A DNA stretch of 64,000 nt from Shimia sp040225985 (GCF_040225985.1 NZ_JBBPEU010000006.1:1-64000), one strand, 5' to 3'. Shown: positions 9,123 through 17,951, numbered from the stretch's first letter. Numbers and translations are program-made. Notes: a model not told the origin generated them from the letters alone.

Positions 9123-9872
9123 ATGGGACGGCGGACAGGAACGGGGTCCTCCCTGGCGGCATCTGGGGTGACGGTGGCTTTCGGCGGGTTCAAGGCCCTC
9201 ACCGATGTCACGATGACGATCACTCCGGGTGCCGTGCATGGGCTGATCGGGCCGAACGGGGCGGGCAAAACTACCATGGTCAACACCCTGACCGGGTTTC
9301 AGGCCCCGACCCACGGGACGGTCATGCTTGGGGGGCGGGATGTTGGCAGCCTGCCGCCACATGATCTGCGTCGGGCTGGTGTGGCCCGCACCTTCCAGGC
9401 GGGTCGGCTTTTCCCCGGACTGGATGTACTGGACAACCTCGCCGTCACCGGCGTGGGACTGGGGCACTCCCGTTCTGCCTCCGAGGCCGAGGCGCTGCGG
9501 CTGCTCGACTGGATGGGCGTGTCCCATCTGGCCGAGCAGCCCGCAGCAGGGTTGCCCTACACGGATGAACGGCGCGTGGGGATTGCCCGCTCGTTGATGT
9601 TTTCACCGGATTTCCTGCTACTAGACGAACCGGCAGCAGGCATGTCCGAAGCCGAGGCCGCCGATCTGGCCGCCCTGATCGGACGCGTTGCCGCCGAACT
9701 GGGCGCGGGCGTTTTGTTGATCGAACACAATGTCGGGTTGGTCCTGTCGGTGTCCCACCATGTCTACGTGCTGGATGCGGGGCAGGTCATCGAAGAGGGC
9801 GATGTCGATGTGATCCTGAGCAGCCAGGCCGTGCGCGATGCCTATCTCGGCGCAGACCAGGAGGCTGCGTGA
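9123..9872 (+). CDS. livG: Branched-chain-type ABC transporter ATPase LivG, with altered signature motif
   Basis: A 249-residue ATPase of the hydrophobic amino acid/amide uptake family. Walker A is GPNGAGKTT (about residue 42), Walker B is FLLLDEPAAG and the H-loop is LLIEHN. The usual LivG signature LAYGQQRR is replaced by LPYTDERR, so the signature glycine is lost. It starts 3 bases after hyuA and its stop overlaps livF (TGATG). It should pair with LivF as a heterodimer energising import of the hyu substrate. The unusual signature suggests one of the two ATP sites is degenerate. Confidence 0.9.
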   Translation: MGRRTGTGSSLAASGVTVAFGGFKALTDVTMTITPGAVHGLIGPNGAGKTTMVNTLTGFQAPTHGTVMLGGRDVGSLPPHDLRRAGVARTFQAGRLFPGLDVLDNLAVTGVGLGHSRSASEAEALRLLDWMGVSHLAEQPAAGLPYTDERRVGIARSLMFSPDFLLLDEPAAGMSEAEAADLAALIGRVAAELGAGVLLIEHNVGLVLSVSHHVYVLDAGQVIEEGDVDVILSSQAVRDAYLGADQEAA

Positions 9873-10618
9873 TGTCCAAGCTTGGCGTTTTTGATCTGTC
9901 CGTGCGCTATGGCAAGGTGCCTGCGCTGACGGATGTGACATTGCACCTCGAAGAAGGTGAGCGGGTGTTCATCTCGGGGCCGAACGGGGCCGGAAAATCC
10001 TCGCTCCTTGGCGCGATCAGCGGCGCGGTACCGACCAGCCATGGACGGATCGAGATGGACGGTGATCTTCTGACCGGTCGCCCGCCCGAGGCCATCGCCC
10101 GTCTGGGCCTTTCCATGGTGCCCGAGGGGCGCGAGATTTTCGGCGCGCTGACGGTCGAGGAAAACCTGCGCGTCGGCACCGGCCTGCGCCGCGACCGCGA
10201 CGCTGTGGAAGGCGACATTGCAGAAATTTTCGACGCCTTTCCCATTCTGCGGGAACGCCGTCAGGCCAGCGCGGGCGCGCTTTCGGGGGGGCAGCAACAA
10301 ATGCTCGCCATCGGGCGCGCCCTCATGACCAATCCGAAACTGATGATGGTGGATGAACCATCGCTGGGGCTGGCCCCCAAGATCGTGGATCAGGTCTATG
10401 ACACGCTGGTGCAGCTTCAGGAAGATCGCGGGCTGACCCTTTTAATCGTCGAGCAAAGCTCGATGCGGGCCGCGCGGGTTGGCGGGCGCATGATCCTGCT
10501 CAGGGGGGGTGCCATCGTGGGCGAGGGCGACGCGGCCTCTTTCGCCGAGCGTGACCTGCTCAGCGAAGCCTATTTCGGACAATCCGGTACCCGACCCTCA
10601 AAGGAGGCAGCACAATGA
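9872..10618 (+). CDS. livF: Branched-chain-type ABC transporter ATPase LivF
   Basis: A 248-residue ATPase. Walker A is GPNGAGKSSLL, the signature is intact (ALSGGQQQMLAIGRAL), Walker B is LMMVDEPSLGLAP, and the H-loop position is Gln (LIVEQSS), which is normal for LivF. The ATG at 9872 shares its A with the livG stop (TGATG); an in-frame GTG one codon earlier is possible but would overlap livG further. The end overlaps livH by ATGA, with AAAGGAGG inside the livF coding end. Translational coupling through the whole transporter is therefore likely. Confidence 0.92.
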   Translation: MSKLGVFDLSVRYGKVPALTDVTLHLEEGERVFISGPNGAGKSSLLGAISGAVPTSHGRIEMDGDLLTGRPPEAIARLGLSMVPEGREIFGALTVEENLRVGTGLRRDRDAVEGDIAEIFDAFPILRERRQASAGALSGGQQQMLAIGRALMTNPKLMMVDEPSLGLAPKIVDQVYDTLVQLQEDRGLTLLIVEQSSMRAARVGGRMILLRGGAIVGEGDAASFAERDLLSEAYFGQSGTRPSKEAAQ

Positions 10619-11529
10619 CATCGCTGGCCCAACTCTTTTTCGATGCCGCGTCGCTTGGGGGTATCTACGCGATGGCCGCCCTTGGTATCGCGCTGATCTT
10701 CGGGGTGATGAACCTCGTGAACTTTGCCCATGGCGAATATATCGCCTTCTGCGTTTTTGCCCTGATTGTACCCTCGACCGAAGCCGTCGCGGTGATGTTT
10801 CTTGGCAAGGCGCCGGCGCTGCTGTTGATCCCGGTCCTTCTGGGGTTGGGCGCTGCGGTGGCCGTGGCCAGCGAATATGTGGTGTTCCGGCATATGCGCA
10901 AGGCCACGCCGGTTGCGATGATGATCTCGTCCTTCGCGCTGGGTTTCGTGATCCAGAACGCCCTTCTGGCGGTGTATGGCGGACGCCCCAAGGCGATCAG
11001 CCTCTGGCCCGACCTGAACACGCCGGTCGGCGTCATGGGGGCTGAGGTGCCCCTGCTGCAACTGATCGTGATTCTTGCCACCCTTGTCGTGGTCTGCGCG
11101 CTGGCGCTCTTGTTGAAACGCACGCGGCTGGGGCTGGAAATGCGCGCAGCGGCCGAGAACTTTACCATGGCGCGCCTGCTGGGCGTGCGCGCGAACGTGG
11201 TCATCACCGGAGCGTTCGCGCTGTCGGGCGCGCTTGCCGCCGCTGTTGCGCTGATCATGGCGACACAGACCGGCGTGGCCGATGTGCGCATGGGCGGGCA
11301 GATCATGCTCGTGGCCTTTATCGCCACCGTGATCGGCGGGCTTGGGTCGCTGCCCGGTGCAGTCGCGGCCGGGTTCCTGATCGGGGCTGCTTCGGTCCTG
11401 TTGCAGGCCTTTCTGCCGCTCGAAATCCGTCCCTTCCGGGATGCCTTTCTCTACACGCTGGTGATCGCCTGTCTGCTGCTGCGGCCGCAGGGCTTGTTCG
11501 TGTCCAGCTCTGCCAAGCCGAGGATCTGA
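10615..11529 (+). CDS. livH: Branched-chain-type ABC transporter permease LivH
   Basis: A 304-residue inner-membrane permease with about eight hydrophobic segments. The start region FFDAASLGGIYAMAALGIAL and GVMNLVNFAHGEY are family hallmarks; FIATVIGGLGSLPGA is the conserved cytoplasmic loop that contacts the ATPases. It overlaps livF by 4 bases and is preceded by a near-perfect AAAGGAGG. It forms the translocation pore with LivM. Confidence 0.92.
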   Translation: MTSLAQLFFDAASLGGIYAMAALGIALIFGVMNLVNFAHGEYIAFCVFALIVPSTEAVAVMFLGKAPALLLIPVLLGLGAAVAVASEYVVFRHMRKATPVAMMISSFALGFVIQNALLAVYGGRPKAISLWPDLNTPVGVMGAEVPLLQLIVILATLVVVCALALLLKRTRLGLEMRAAAENFTMARLLGVRANVVITGAFALSGALAAAVALIMATQTGVADVRMGGQIMLVAFIATVIGGLGSLPGAVAAGFLIGAASVLLQAFLPLEIRPFRDAFLYTLVIACLLLRPQGLFVSSSAKPRI

Positions 11530-11532
11530 ACC

Positions 11533-12591
11533 ATGATGGGTAAACACGCGCAAAACCGTCTTTTGTCCTATTCCACCCCCGTGGTCCTGATCGCGATCCT
11601 TCTGGTGTTCGTCGCCTGCGTGACCCTGACCGGAGACAAGGCACTGGGCCGCATGGCTGCTGAAACCCTGATCCGCGTCGTTCTGGTTGTGGGCTTGTGG
11701 ATCTTTGTCGGCAATTCGGGCGTCGTCAGTTTTGGCCATGCCGGATACATGGCGATCGGGGCCTATTGCTCGGCCTGGCTGACTCTCAAACCCCAGATGA
11801 AGGCGCTGTTCCTGCCCGACCTTCCGCCCTGGTTGGCGCAGGCGGAATGGCCGGTTTTTCCCGCCGCCATTGCCTCGGGGCTGTTGGCGGCGCTGGTCGC
11901 GCTGATTTCCGGCGCCGCGATCCTGCGCCTGTCAGGGATTGCAGCCTCGATTGCCACATTCGCCTTTCTGGCCATCGTCAACACTGTCTATTCCAACTGG
12001 GAAGGTGTGACCGGCGCGACCTCGTCCGTGGTCGGGTTGACCCGTTATGTCGATCAATGGGTGGCGCTGGGCTGGGCCGCCGCCGCGATTGTCGCGGCCA
12101 ACCTCTATGCCAATTCTGCCAGCGGGCTGGCCTTGCGGGCCACCCGCGAAGACGAGGTCGCGGCCAGCGCCTCGGGCATCAACATGTACCGACACCGCCT
12201 GTTGTCGCTGGTGATCAGTGGCTTTTTCACCGGCGTGGCGGGCGCCCTTCTTGGGCACTCCATCGGCGTGCTGAACCCCGACAGTTTCTATCTCGGAATC
12301 ACCTTCATTTCGCTGGCCATGCTGGTTATCGGCGGAATCGGCAGCCTGTCCGGCGCGGTCGCCGGTGTGCTGAGCCTGTCCCTTCTGATTGAAATGCTGG
12401 TGCGTCTGGAACAGGGCGTCACGATCGGTGCCGCCGAGCTCGCGCTGCCTGGTGGTGCGCAGGAAATCCTGATCGGCGTGGTGATGATCCTTGTCCTGAT
12501 CTTGCGTCCAGCCGGTCTGCTGGCAGGTCGCGAACTGCGCCTGCCACGCCTTGGCCGTGCCCTTCATCCAAAACAAAACCCCACCAACTGA
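11533..12591 (+). CDS. livM: Branched-chain-type ABC transporter permease LivM
   Basis: A 352-residue inner-membrane permease with about ten hydrophobic segments. NSGVVSFGHAGYMAIGAY near residue 61 and LRATREDEVAASASGINM followed by GGIGSLSGAVAG are the LivM hallmarks. The ATG lies 3 bases after livH; a second ATG follows one codon later. Partner of LivH. The next gene, the binding protein, follows after 11 bases with AGGAG. Confidence 0.92.
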   Translation: MMGKHAQNRLLSYSTPVVLIAILLVFVACVTLTGDKALGRMAAETLIRVVLVVGLWIFVGNSGVVSFGHAGYMAIGAYCSAWLTLKPQMKALFLPDLPPWLAQAEWPVFPAAIASGLLAALVALISGAAILRLSGIAASIATFAFLAIVNTVYSNWEGVTGATSSVVGLTRYVDQWVALGWAAAAIVAANLYANSASGLALRATREDEVAASASGINMYRHRLLSLVISGFFTGVAGALLGHSIGVLNPDSFYLGITFISLAMLVIGGIGSLSGAVAGVLSLSLLIEMLVRLEQGVTIGAAELALPGGAQEILIGVVMILVLILRPAGLLAGRELRLPRLGRALHPKQNPTN

Positions 12592-12602
12592 GGAGACTTT
12601 CC

Positions 12603-13772
12603 ATGAAACAGACACTGATCGGGTCCGCGCTGGCGCTTGCCCTTGCGACGCCCGCCCTCGCCGAGGACATCACCGTTGGCTTTGCCATCGCCAAGTCCGG
12701 CTGGATGGAGGCTTATGACACCCCCGCTGCCACCGCCGCCAAAATCCGCATTGACGAGATCAACGCCAATGGCGGCCTATTGGGCAAACAGATCAAGTGG
12801 ATCGAGGCCGACACCAAGACCGACCGTGCGCAATCCGCCAAGGCAGGGTTGCAGGTGCTGGACCAAGGTGCCGACATGATGGTGGTCAGCTGTGACTATG
12901 ACTTTGGGGCGCCTGCGGCGCTGGCTGCCGAGGCAGAAGGCAAGAACTCGTTCTTTCTCTGTGCCGAGGACGTGAAGGCCGGGATTCAGGGCGTTGGTCC
13001 CAACAGTTTCTCGGGTTCGGTTCTGGCCGCGGTGCAGGGTGCAACCATGGCGGAATGGTCGATGGCGGAACGCAATGCCAAGACCGGCTATGTGCTGCTG
13101 GACACCACCATCGAATACAACAAGGGCATCTGCACCGGCTTTGACTGGATGTTCCCCAAGGCAGGCGGTGAAATTGTCGGACGGGATACGTTCAAGAACA
13201 ACGACGCCTCGATTGCCAGTCAGATCAGCCGGATCAAGGCTCTGCCGCAAGAACCCGACGTGATCATGCTGTGTTCATACATCCCCGGTGCCGCCGCCGC
13301 CGTGCGTCAAATCCGGGCTGCGGGGATCAACGCACTGATCCTGAACGGGTCCGCGGTGGACGGCTCTTACTGGCTGGATGCGGTGCCGGATCTGTCGGGC
13401 TTTGTGCTGCCGGTGCAGGGGTCGATCTATGGCGATGACCCGCGCCCCGAAGTCGAGGCGTTTAACGCTGCCTTCGAGAAGGCCAGCGGCGCCCGTCCGG
13501 CCAGCTCTTACGCCTATCCGGGCTATATCCTGATCGACCTCTGGGCCAAGGCCGTGGAACGCGCGGGCAGCACCGAGGGTGCAGCTGTGACCGCCGAACT
13601 GGAAAAGATGCAGGACGAGGCGACGATCTTTGGCCCGCGCAGCTTTAGTGACACGCTGCACCACCAGAACAGCGCCAAGATGCAGATCATCGAGATTTCG
13701 GGGGCCAAACCCGGCGTTGTCGGGGACTGGACCATCAGCGCGCCGGTGCCGCTGGATGTTCTGCTGAAGTAA
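12603..13772 (+). CDS. ABC transporter periplasmic substrate-binding protein (LivK/AmiC type)
   Basis: A 389-residue periplasmic binding protein. A signal peptide (residues about 1-20) ends with ALAEDI, giving a mature protein starting near EDITVGFAIAKSG. The two-lobe type I periplasmic fold is seen in INANGGLLGKQIKWIEAD and the hinge-region segments of the family. It is the last gene of the hyu-liv operon, where the distantly placed binding protein gives the importer its specificity. Wording such as AKSGWMEAYDTPA and VSCDYDFGAPAAL is closer to urea/amide-type binders than to leucine binders, which fits an amide-like substrate, but this is inference. Confidence 0.88.
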   Translation: MKQTLIGSALALALATPALAEDITVGFAIAKSGWMEAYDTPAATAAKIRIDEINANGGLLGKQIKWIEADTKTDRAQSAKAGLQVLDQGADMMVVSCDYDFGAPAALAAEAEGKNSFFLCAEDVKAGIQGVGPNSFSGSVLAAVQGATMAEWSMAERNAKTGYVLLDTTIEYNKGICTGFDWMFPKAGGEIVGRDTFKNNDASIASQISRIKALPQEPDVIMLCSYIPGAAAAVRQIRAAGINALILNGSAVDGSYWLDAVPDLSGFVLPVQGSIYGDDPRPEVEAFNAAFEKASGARPASSYAYPGYILIDLWAKAVERAGSTEGAAVTAELEKMQDEATIFGPRSFSDTLHHQNSAKMQIIEISGAKPGVVGDWTISAPVPLDVLLK

Positions 13773-13794
13773 GCGAAGAGACTGGCGCTTCACG

Positions 13795-13833
13795 CACCCG
13801 CCCGCGACGATGTCCGGGCGGGTGATATTATTT
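13795..13833 (+). terminator. Terminator after the hyu-liv operon
   Basis: A perfect 10-bp stem CACCCGCCCG (13795-13804) / CGGGCGGGTG (13815-13824) with a 10-base loop, followed by ATATTATTTC. It lies 22 bases after the binding-protein stop and before the convergent oxidoreductase gene. Confidence 0.7.
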
Positions 13834-13853
13834 CAGGCGTTGGACACCGCCGC

Positions 13854-14819
13854 TTAGTCGCGCATGGTGACGACCACCTTGCCGGTAGATTTGCGGCTGC
13901 GCAGCAACTCCATTGCGTCGTTGGTCTGTTCCAGCGGCAAGGTGTGGCTCACATGCGGCTTGATCCGGCCTTCTGCGTACCATCCGAACAACGTGGCAAG
14001 GCTGTCGGTGAGGACGTTCGGTTTGAAGGCCATGTAGCCCCCCCAATAAAGCCCCATCACGGTCAGGTTTTTCACCAGCAGGTGATTGGCCGGAATTTGA
14101 GGAACATCGCCGCTGGCAAAGCCTATCGGCAACAGGCGCGCCTCGGGGTTGCTGGCGCGGAAGGCCGCCTTGAACTGTTCACCGCCCACCGGGTCATAGA
14201 CCACATCGGCCCCGCCCAAGGCTTTGACCTCTGCGCGAATGTCGGCGTCGGTCGCATCAATCAGATGATCCGCGCCGAATTTCCCGGCCACGGCCAGTTT
14301 GTCTTTGCCACGTGCGCAGGCAATGACATTGGCGCCCATGAGCTTGCCGATTTCCACGGCGGTCAGGCCCACGCCACCTGCCGCGCCCAACACCAGAAGG
14401 TTTTCGCCCGGTTGAAGGCGTGCGCGGTAATCCAGCGCGACATGGCTGGTGCCATAAGCCACCATAAAGGCGGCGGCATCCACAAAGGACATCGCATCCG
14501 GCAGCGGCACGCACATGCGCGCATCGTAGCAGCCATATTCCGCAAGCCCGCCTTTGCCCGCAAAGACGGCGACGCGCGTGCCGATGGCGGGACCCTTGGT
14601 GTCGGGGCCAAGCGCATCTACCTCGCCCGCGACCTCCATGCCGCCGACAAAGGGCAGGGGCGGGGTTTCCTGATAGGTGCCCTTCTGCATCAGCAGATCC
14701 GCAAAGTTCAGACCGCAGGCGCGGATCCGCACGCGAATCTCTCCAGGGCCCGGTTCGGGCATGGGCAGGTCGGTGACTTGGGGCAGCTCGTCGTGCGAGG
14801 TGATCTGGTATGCGCGCAT
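13854..14819 (-). CDS. NADPH:quinone oxidoreductase-type medium-chain dehydrogenase
   Basis: A 321-residue zinc-free medium-chain dehydrogenase of the quinone oxidoreductase (QOR) family. It has CGLNFADLLMQKGTYQ near residue 33, the NADPH-binding LGAAGGVGLTAVEIGK near 148, and YDPVGGEQFKAAF. The four structural cysteines and catalytic zinc ligands of alcohol dehydrogenases are absent, as expected. It likely reduces quinones or alpha,beta-unsaturated carbonyls; the natural substrate is unknown. It converges with the hyu-liv operon and stands alone, with a 303-base gap upstream. Confidence 0.88.
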   Translation of the reverse strand: MRAYQITSHDELPQVTDLPMPEPGPGEIRVRIRACGLNFADLLMQKGTYQETPPLPFVGGMEVAGEVDALGPDTKGPAIGTRVAVFAGKGGLAEYGCYDARMCVPLPDAMSFVDAAAFMVAYGTSHVALDYRARLQPGENLLVLGAAGGVGLTAVEIGKLMGANVIACARGKDKLAVAGKFGADHLIDATDADIRAEVKALGGADVVYDPVGGEQFKAAFRASNPEARLLPIGFASGDVPQIPANHLLVKNLTVMGLYWGGYMAFKPNVLTDSLATLFGWYAEGRIKPHVSHTLPLEQTNDAMELLRSRKSTGKVVVTMRD

Positions 14820-15122
14820 GGGGTGTCTCCTGATGGTCTGGATGTCTTTGTAACCTTTCCCGAAGGCTTGTCAAAAATCGGTGCAAAAACAAGGTGGAAC
14901 CCCGTTTCCGTTGCGTCCGAAATTCACCTAGAGATTGTATGGTTTAAAGATGTCGTTGCCATTTGCTTGTATCAAAATTCTTGATTCGGTGGGCGAAGCT
15001 GCTACAGTGAGGCCCGTGCCGCCGAAATGACGGCGTTCTAAACTAAAGAGCACCTGCTGGCTTCCAAGCGAACTGGCCCTTTGCGGGTGTGGCTTGCAAA
15101 ATGAATCGTGAGGAGTCTTTCG
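14820..15122. other. 303-base intergenic region with possible promoter
   Basis: No credible gene. It separates two divergently transcribed genes. A possible sigma-70 promoter for the XRE gene is TTGATT (14981-14986), 16 bases, TACAGT (15003-15008). AGGAG at 15111-15115 is the ribosome site of the gene at 15123. Nothing else is recognisable. Confidence 0.35.
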
Positions 15123-15500
15123 ATGGCCCATCCAGTAGACGTGCATGTCGGGAAACGCATCCGTCAGCGCCGTTGGCTTACCGGTATGACGCAGCAACAG
15201 CTGGCCCAGCATGTCGGCATCAAGTTCCAGCAGATCCAGAAATACGAAACCGGCGCCAATCGCGTCAGCGCATCCCGCCTGTGGGATATCGCCGAGGCGC
15301 TGGACGTGCCGGTCAGCTTTTTCTTCGAAGGTATCGAGGAAGCCGAAGCCGCCGAGGCCTCCGAGTCGACCTCGAAAGTGCCCGCAGACCTGATGGGCGA
15401 CAAAGAGGCGCTTGATCTGGTGCGTTCCTACTATTCGATCCCTGAAAACCAACGCCGCCGGCTGTTCGAGCTGGCCCGGGTTTTAAGTGACGTCGCTTGA
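15123..15500 (+). CDS. XRE-family transcriptional regulator
   Basis: A 125-residue DNA-binding protein with one Cro/C1-type helix-turn-helix at about residues 9-65; the core is MTQQQLAQHVGIKFQQIQKY followed by ETGANRVSASRLWDIAEAL. The C-terminal part is acidic then helical (EEAEAAEASE, later RSYYSIPENQRRRLFELAR) and probably mediates dimerisation. The start at 15123 is chosen because AGGAG is 7 bases ahead; an in-frame GTG at 15108 would add five residues. It precedes hisN by 58 bases on the same strand, but no functional link is apparent. Related small XRE regulators are common in this family; the target genes are unknown. Confidence 0.85.
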   Translation: MAHPVDVHVGKRIRQRRWLTGMTQQQLAQHVGIKFQQIQKYETGANRVSASRLWDIAEALDVPVSFFFEGIEEAEAAEASESTSKVPADLMGDKEALDLVRSYYSIPENQRRRLFELARVLSDVA

Positions 15501-15558
15501 GTTCGCAGGCCCTCTGGTCTAGCGGTGGCGAAAGCCCCCTTGCCAGAGGACGACTCAA

Positions 15559-16353
15559 GTGACCAGGACCGAACAAGACAGTATTATCGAAGCGGCGTTT
15601 GCGATGGCAGACGCCGCCCGTTCTGCGATACTTCCGCATTTCCGCCTGCAGGGCCTGGCCGCTGACAACAAGTTGGAAGACGGCTTTGATCCGGTGACCG
15701 AAGGCGATCGCGCGGCCGAACGGGCGATGCGCGATGTTCTGGCCCGTCTGCGTCCGCAAGATGCCATTCTGGGTGAAGAATACGGCGCGTCCAAGGGCAC
15801 GTCGGGGCTGACCTGGGTGTTGGACCCGATCGATGGCACACGTGGCTTCATCAGCGGCACCCCGACCTGGGGGGTTCTGATCGCCCTGTCGGATGAGACC
15901 GGTCCCGTGTTTGGCGTGATCGATCAACCCTATATCCGCGAACGCTTTGTCGGCGGCTTTGGGCAGGCGCATGTCGACGGCCCTTCCGGGCGCATGGATC
16001 TGCGGTGTCGCGAGGCGGGCGCGCTGGCGGATGCGATCCTGCTCAGCACCTTTCCCGAAATCGGAAGCCCGACCGAACGCGCCGCCTTCGAGGCCGTGTC
16101 GCAGGGCGTGCGCCTGACACGTTATGGCATGGACTGTTATGGCTATGCTCTGGTCTCGACGGGGCAGGTGGATCTCGTGATCGAGGCAGGGCTTAATGCC
16201 TATGATATTCAGGCGCCCATTGCCGTGATCGAGGCTGCGGGTGGGATCGTGACCGACTGGCAGGGCCGTCCGGCCCATGACGGCGGGCGGGTTCTTGCCG
16301 CTGCCAACCCCGAAGTCCATGCCGAGGCGCTGGCCATTCTCAGCCAATATTGA
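15559..16353 (+). CDS. hisN: Inositol-monophosphatase-family phosphatase (histidinol-phosphatase type)
   Basis: A 264-residue Mg-dependent phosphatase. Metal ligands are in LGEEYGAS (about residue 75) and the signature WVLDPIDGTRGFISG (about 91-105); the C-terminal ligand Asp is in GLNAYDIQAPIAVIEAAGG. Length and the TRGFISGTPTWG wording match HisN-type histidinol phosphate phosphatases, which complete histidine synthesis in organisms lacking HisB phosphatase. A general inositol-phosphatase role is the alternative. The start is GTG at 15559 with AGAGGA 8 bases ahead. Confidence 0.8.
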   Translation: MTRTEQDSIIEAAFAMADAARSAILPHFRLQGLAADNKLEDGFDPVTEGDRAAERAMRDVLARLRPQDAILGEEYGASKGTSGLTWVLDPIDGTRGFISGTPTWGVLIALSDETGPVFGVIDQPYIRERFVGGFGQAHVDGPSGRMDLRCREAGALADAILLSTFPEIGSPTERAAFEAVSQGVRLTRYGMDCYGYALVSTGQVDLVIEAGLNAYDIQAPIAVIEAAGGIVTDWQGRPAHDGGRVLAAANPEVHAEALAILSQY

Positions 16354-16470
16354 CCACAGCCCGCGAACGCGCCAAACTGAACGCGCTTCGAGTCCTTTGC
16401 CCGTATTCTGTCGGAGCCTGTCACACTTCAGCCACCGAAACGGGCCAGATGAAGTGTGAAAGGACTCATG

Positions 16471-17808
16471 ATGACCGAGATTCTCATCCGCAATGCCAGC
16501 CATGTTCTGACTATGGACGACGCCCGCAGTGAGCACAGCGGGGTCGATATTCGCATCAAGCACGGCGTGATCACTGAAATCGGCACCGGGCTGGACAGCA
16601 CCGGCGACACCCTTTTGGCCGAGGGCTGCGTGGTGACGCCCGGCCTCGTAAACACGCACCACCACCTTTACCAGACCCTGACCCGTGCCGTACCGGGCGG
16701 GCAGGATGCATTGTTGTTCGGCTGGTTGCAGACACTCTATCCGATCTGGAGCCGGTTCGGCCCCGAAGAGATGTATGTCTCTGCGCAGGTGGGGCTGGCG
16801 GAATTGATGCTGTCGGGCTGCACGCTCACCTCGGACCACCTTTACCTGTTCCCCAACGGGGCACGATTGGACGACACGATCCATGCGGCACGCGATATCG
16901 GGATGCGGTTTCACCCCACACGCGGCGCGATGAGCATCGGCGAAAGCGATGGTGGTCTGCCCCCTGACAGCCTTGTCGAGCGCGAGGCGGACATCCTCGA
17001 AGACTCGATCCGCGTGATCGACGGCTTCCACGATCCCGCCGAAGGGTCGATGTGCCGGGTCGGTGTCGCCCCATGTTCGCCCTTCTCGGTCACGCGCAAC
17101 CTGATGCGCGACGCGGCGCTTCTGGCGCGGGATAAGGGCGTCATGCTGCACACGCACCTTGCGGAAAATGACGAGGACATCGCCTATAGCCTTGAGAAAT
17201 TCGGCTGCCGCCCTGGGCAATATGCCGAGGATCTGGGCTGGACCGGTGAAGATGTATGGCACGCCCACTGCGTGAAGCTGGACGGTCAGGAAATCGACCT
17301 GTTCGCGCGCACCAGAACCGGAGTGGCCCATTGCCCCTGTTCCAACTGCCGCCTTGGCAGTGGCATCGCGCCGGTGCGGGCGATGCGCGATGCAGGCGTG
17401 CCTGTCGGGCTGGGTGTGGACGGTTCGGCCAGCAATGACGCCGGCAACATCGTGCTTGAGGCGCGGCAGGCGATGCTGTTGCAGCGGGTTGCCCGCGGGG
17501 CCGACGCGATGAGCGCCCGTGAGGCGCTGGAAATTGCCACCCGGGGCGGAGCAGAGGTTCTGGGTCGGCAGGATTGCGGCCAGATCGCCGTGGGCAAACG
17601 GGCCGATATCGCGATCTGGGACGTGTCCGGCATCGAAAGCGCCGGCAGCTGGGATCCGGCGGCCTTGTTGCTGGCGGGGCCGACACGAGTGCGCGACCTT
17701 TTGATTGAAGGGCGCGCTGTGGTGCGCGACAGCCACGTGACCACGATTGACCTGCCCAAGGTGATCGCGCGGCAAAACACACTGGCGCGGGCTTTGGCGT
17801 GGCTCTGA
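16471..17808 (+). CDS. 8-oxoguanine deaminase (amidohydrolase superfamily)
   Basis: A 445-residue metal-dependent deaminase that converts 8-oxoguanine to uric acid, salvaging or removing oxidised purine. Metal ligands are the HHH of VNTHHHLYQTL, His in LHTHLAEN, His in VWHAHCVKLDG, and Asp in GVDGSASNDAGN. FGWLQTLYPIW and CPCSNCRLGSG are typical of 8-oxoguanine deaminases rather than guanine or chlorohydrolases. The ATG at 16471 was chosen because AAAGGA (16459-16464) is 6 bases ahead; starts at 16456 and 16468 are also in frame. A strong hairpin terminator follows. Confidence 0.85.
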   Translation: MTEILIRNASHVLTMDDARSEHSGVDIRIKHGVITEIGTGLDSTGDTLLAEGCVVTPGLVNTHHHLYQTLTRAVPGGQDALLFGWLQTLYPIWSRFGPEEMYVSAQVGLAELMLSGCTLTSDHLYLFPNGARLDDTIHAARDIGMRFHPTRGAMSIGESDGGLPPDSLVEREADILEDSIRVIDGFHDPAEGSMCRVGVAPCSPFSVTRNLMRDAALLARDKGVMLHTHLAENDEDIAYSLEKFGCRPGQYAEDLGWTGEDVWHAHCVKLDGQEIDLFARTRTGVAHCPCSNCRLGSGIAPVRAMRDAGVPVGLGVDGSASNDAGNIVLEARQAMLLQRVARGADAMSAREALEIATRGGAEVLGRQDCGQIAVGKRADIAIWDVSGIESAGSWDPAALLLAGPTRVRDLLIEGRAVVRDSHVTTIDLPKVIARQNTLARALAWL

Positions 17809-17815
17809 AAAGACG

Positions 17816-17854
17816 AAAGGCGCTGGGTTTCCCCGGCGCCTTTTCGGTTCTTTC
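17816..17854. terminator. Bidirectional terminator between deaminase gene and tRNA-Gly genes
   Basis: A stem AAGGCGCTGGG (17817-17827) / CCCGGCGCCTT (17832-17842) with a TTTC loop and one G-T pair. It is followed on the + strand by TTTTCGGTTCTTTC and on the - strand by TTTCGTCTTTTC, so it can end both the deaminase transcript and the tRNA transcript. Confidence 0.75.
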
Positions 17855-17929
17855 TGGAGCGGGCGATGAGATTCGAACTCACGACCCTAACCTTGGCAAG
17901 GTTATGCTCTACCCCTGAGCTACGCCCGC
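17855..17929 (-). tRNA. tRNA-Gly (GCC), copy 1
   Basis: A 75-base cloverleaf read on the minus strand: acceptor GCGGGCG/CGCCCGC, D arm GCTC/GAGC, anticodon loop TTGCCAA within an AACC/GGTT stem, T arm GTGAG-TTCGAAT-CTCAT, discriminator T and encoded CCA (17855-17857). The anticodon GCC reads GGC and GGT glycine codons. It is identical to the copy at 17952. Confidence 0.95.
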
Positions 17930-17951
17930 TTACAGAAAGCTATGTCTTCAA

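Noticed and set aside
7506..9527. A 673-codon open frame on the minus strand
   Set aside because: Antisense to hyuA and livG; no motif or ribosome site.
15313..17775. An 820-codon open frame on the minus strand
   Set aside because: It is antisense to hisN and the 8-oxoguanine deaminase gene, both with clear family motifs, and its own translation shows no domain. Long antisense frames are common in GC-rich genomes.
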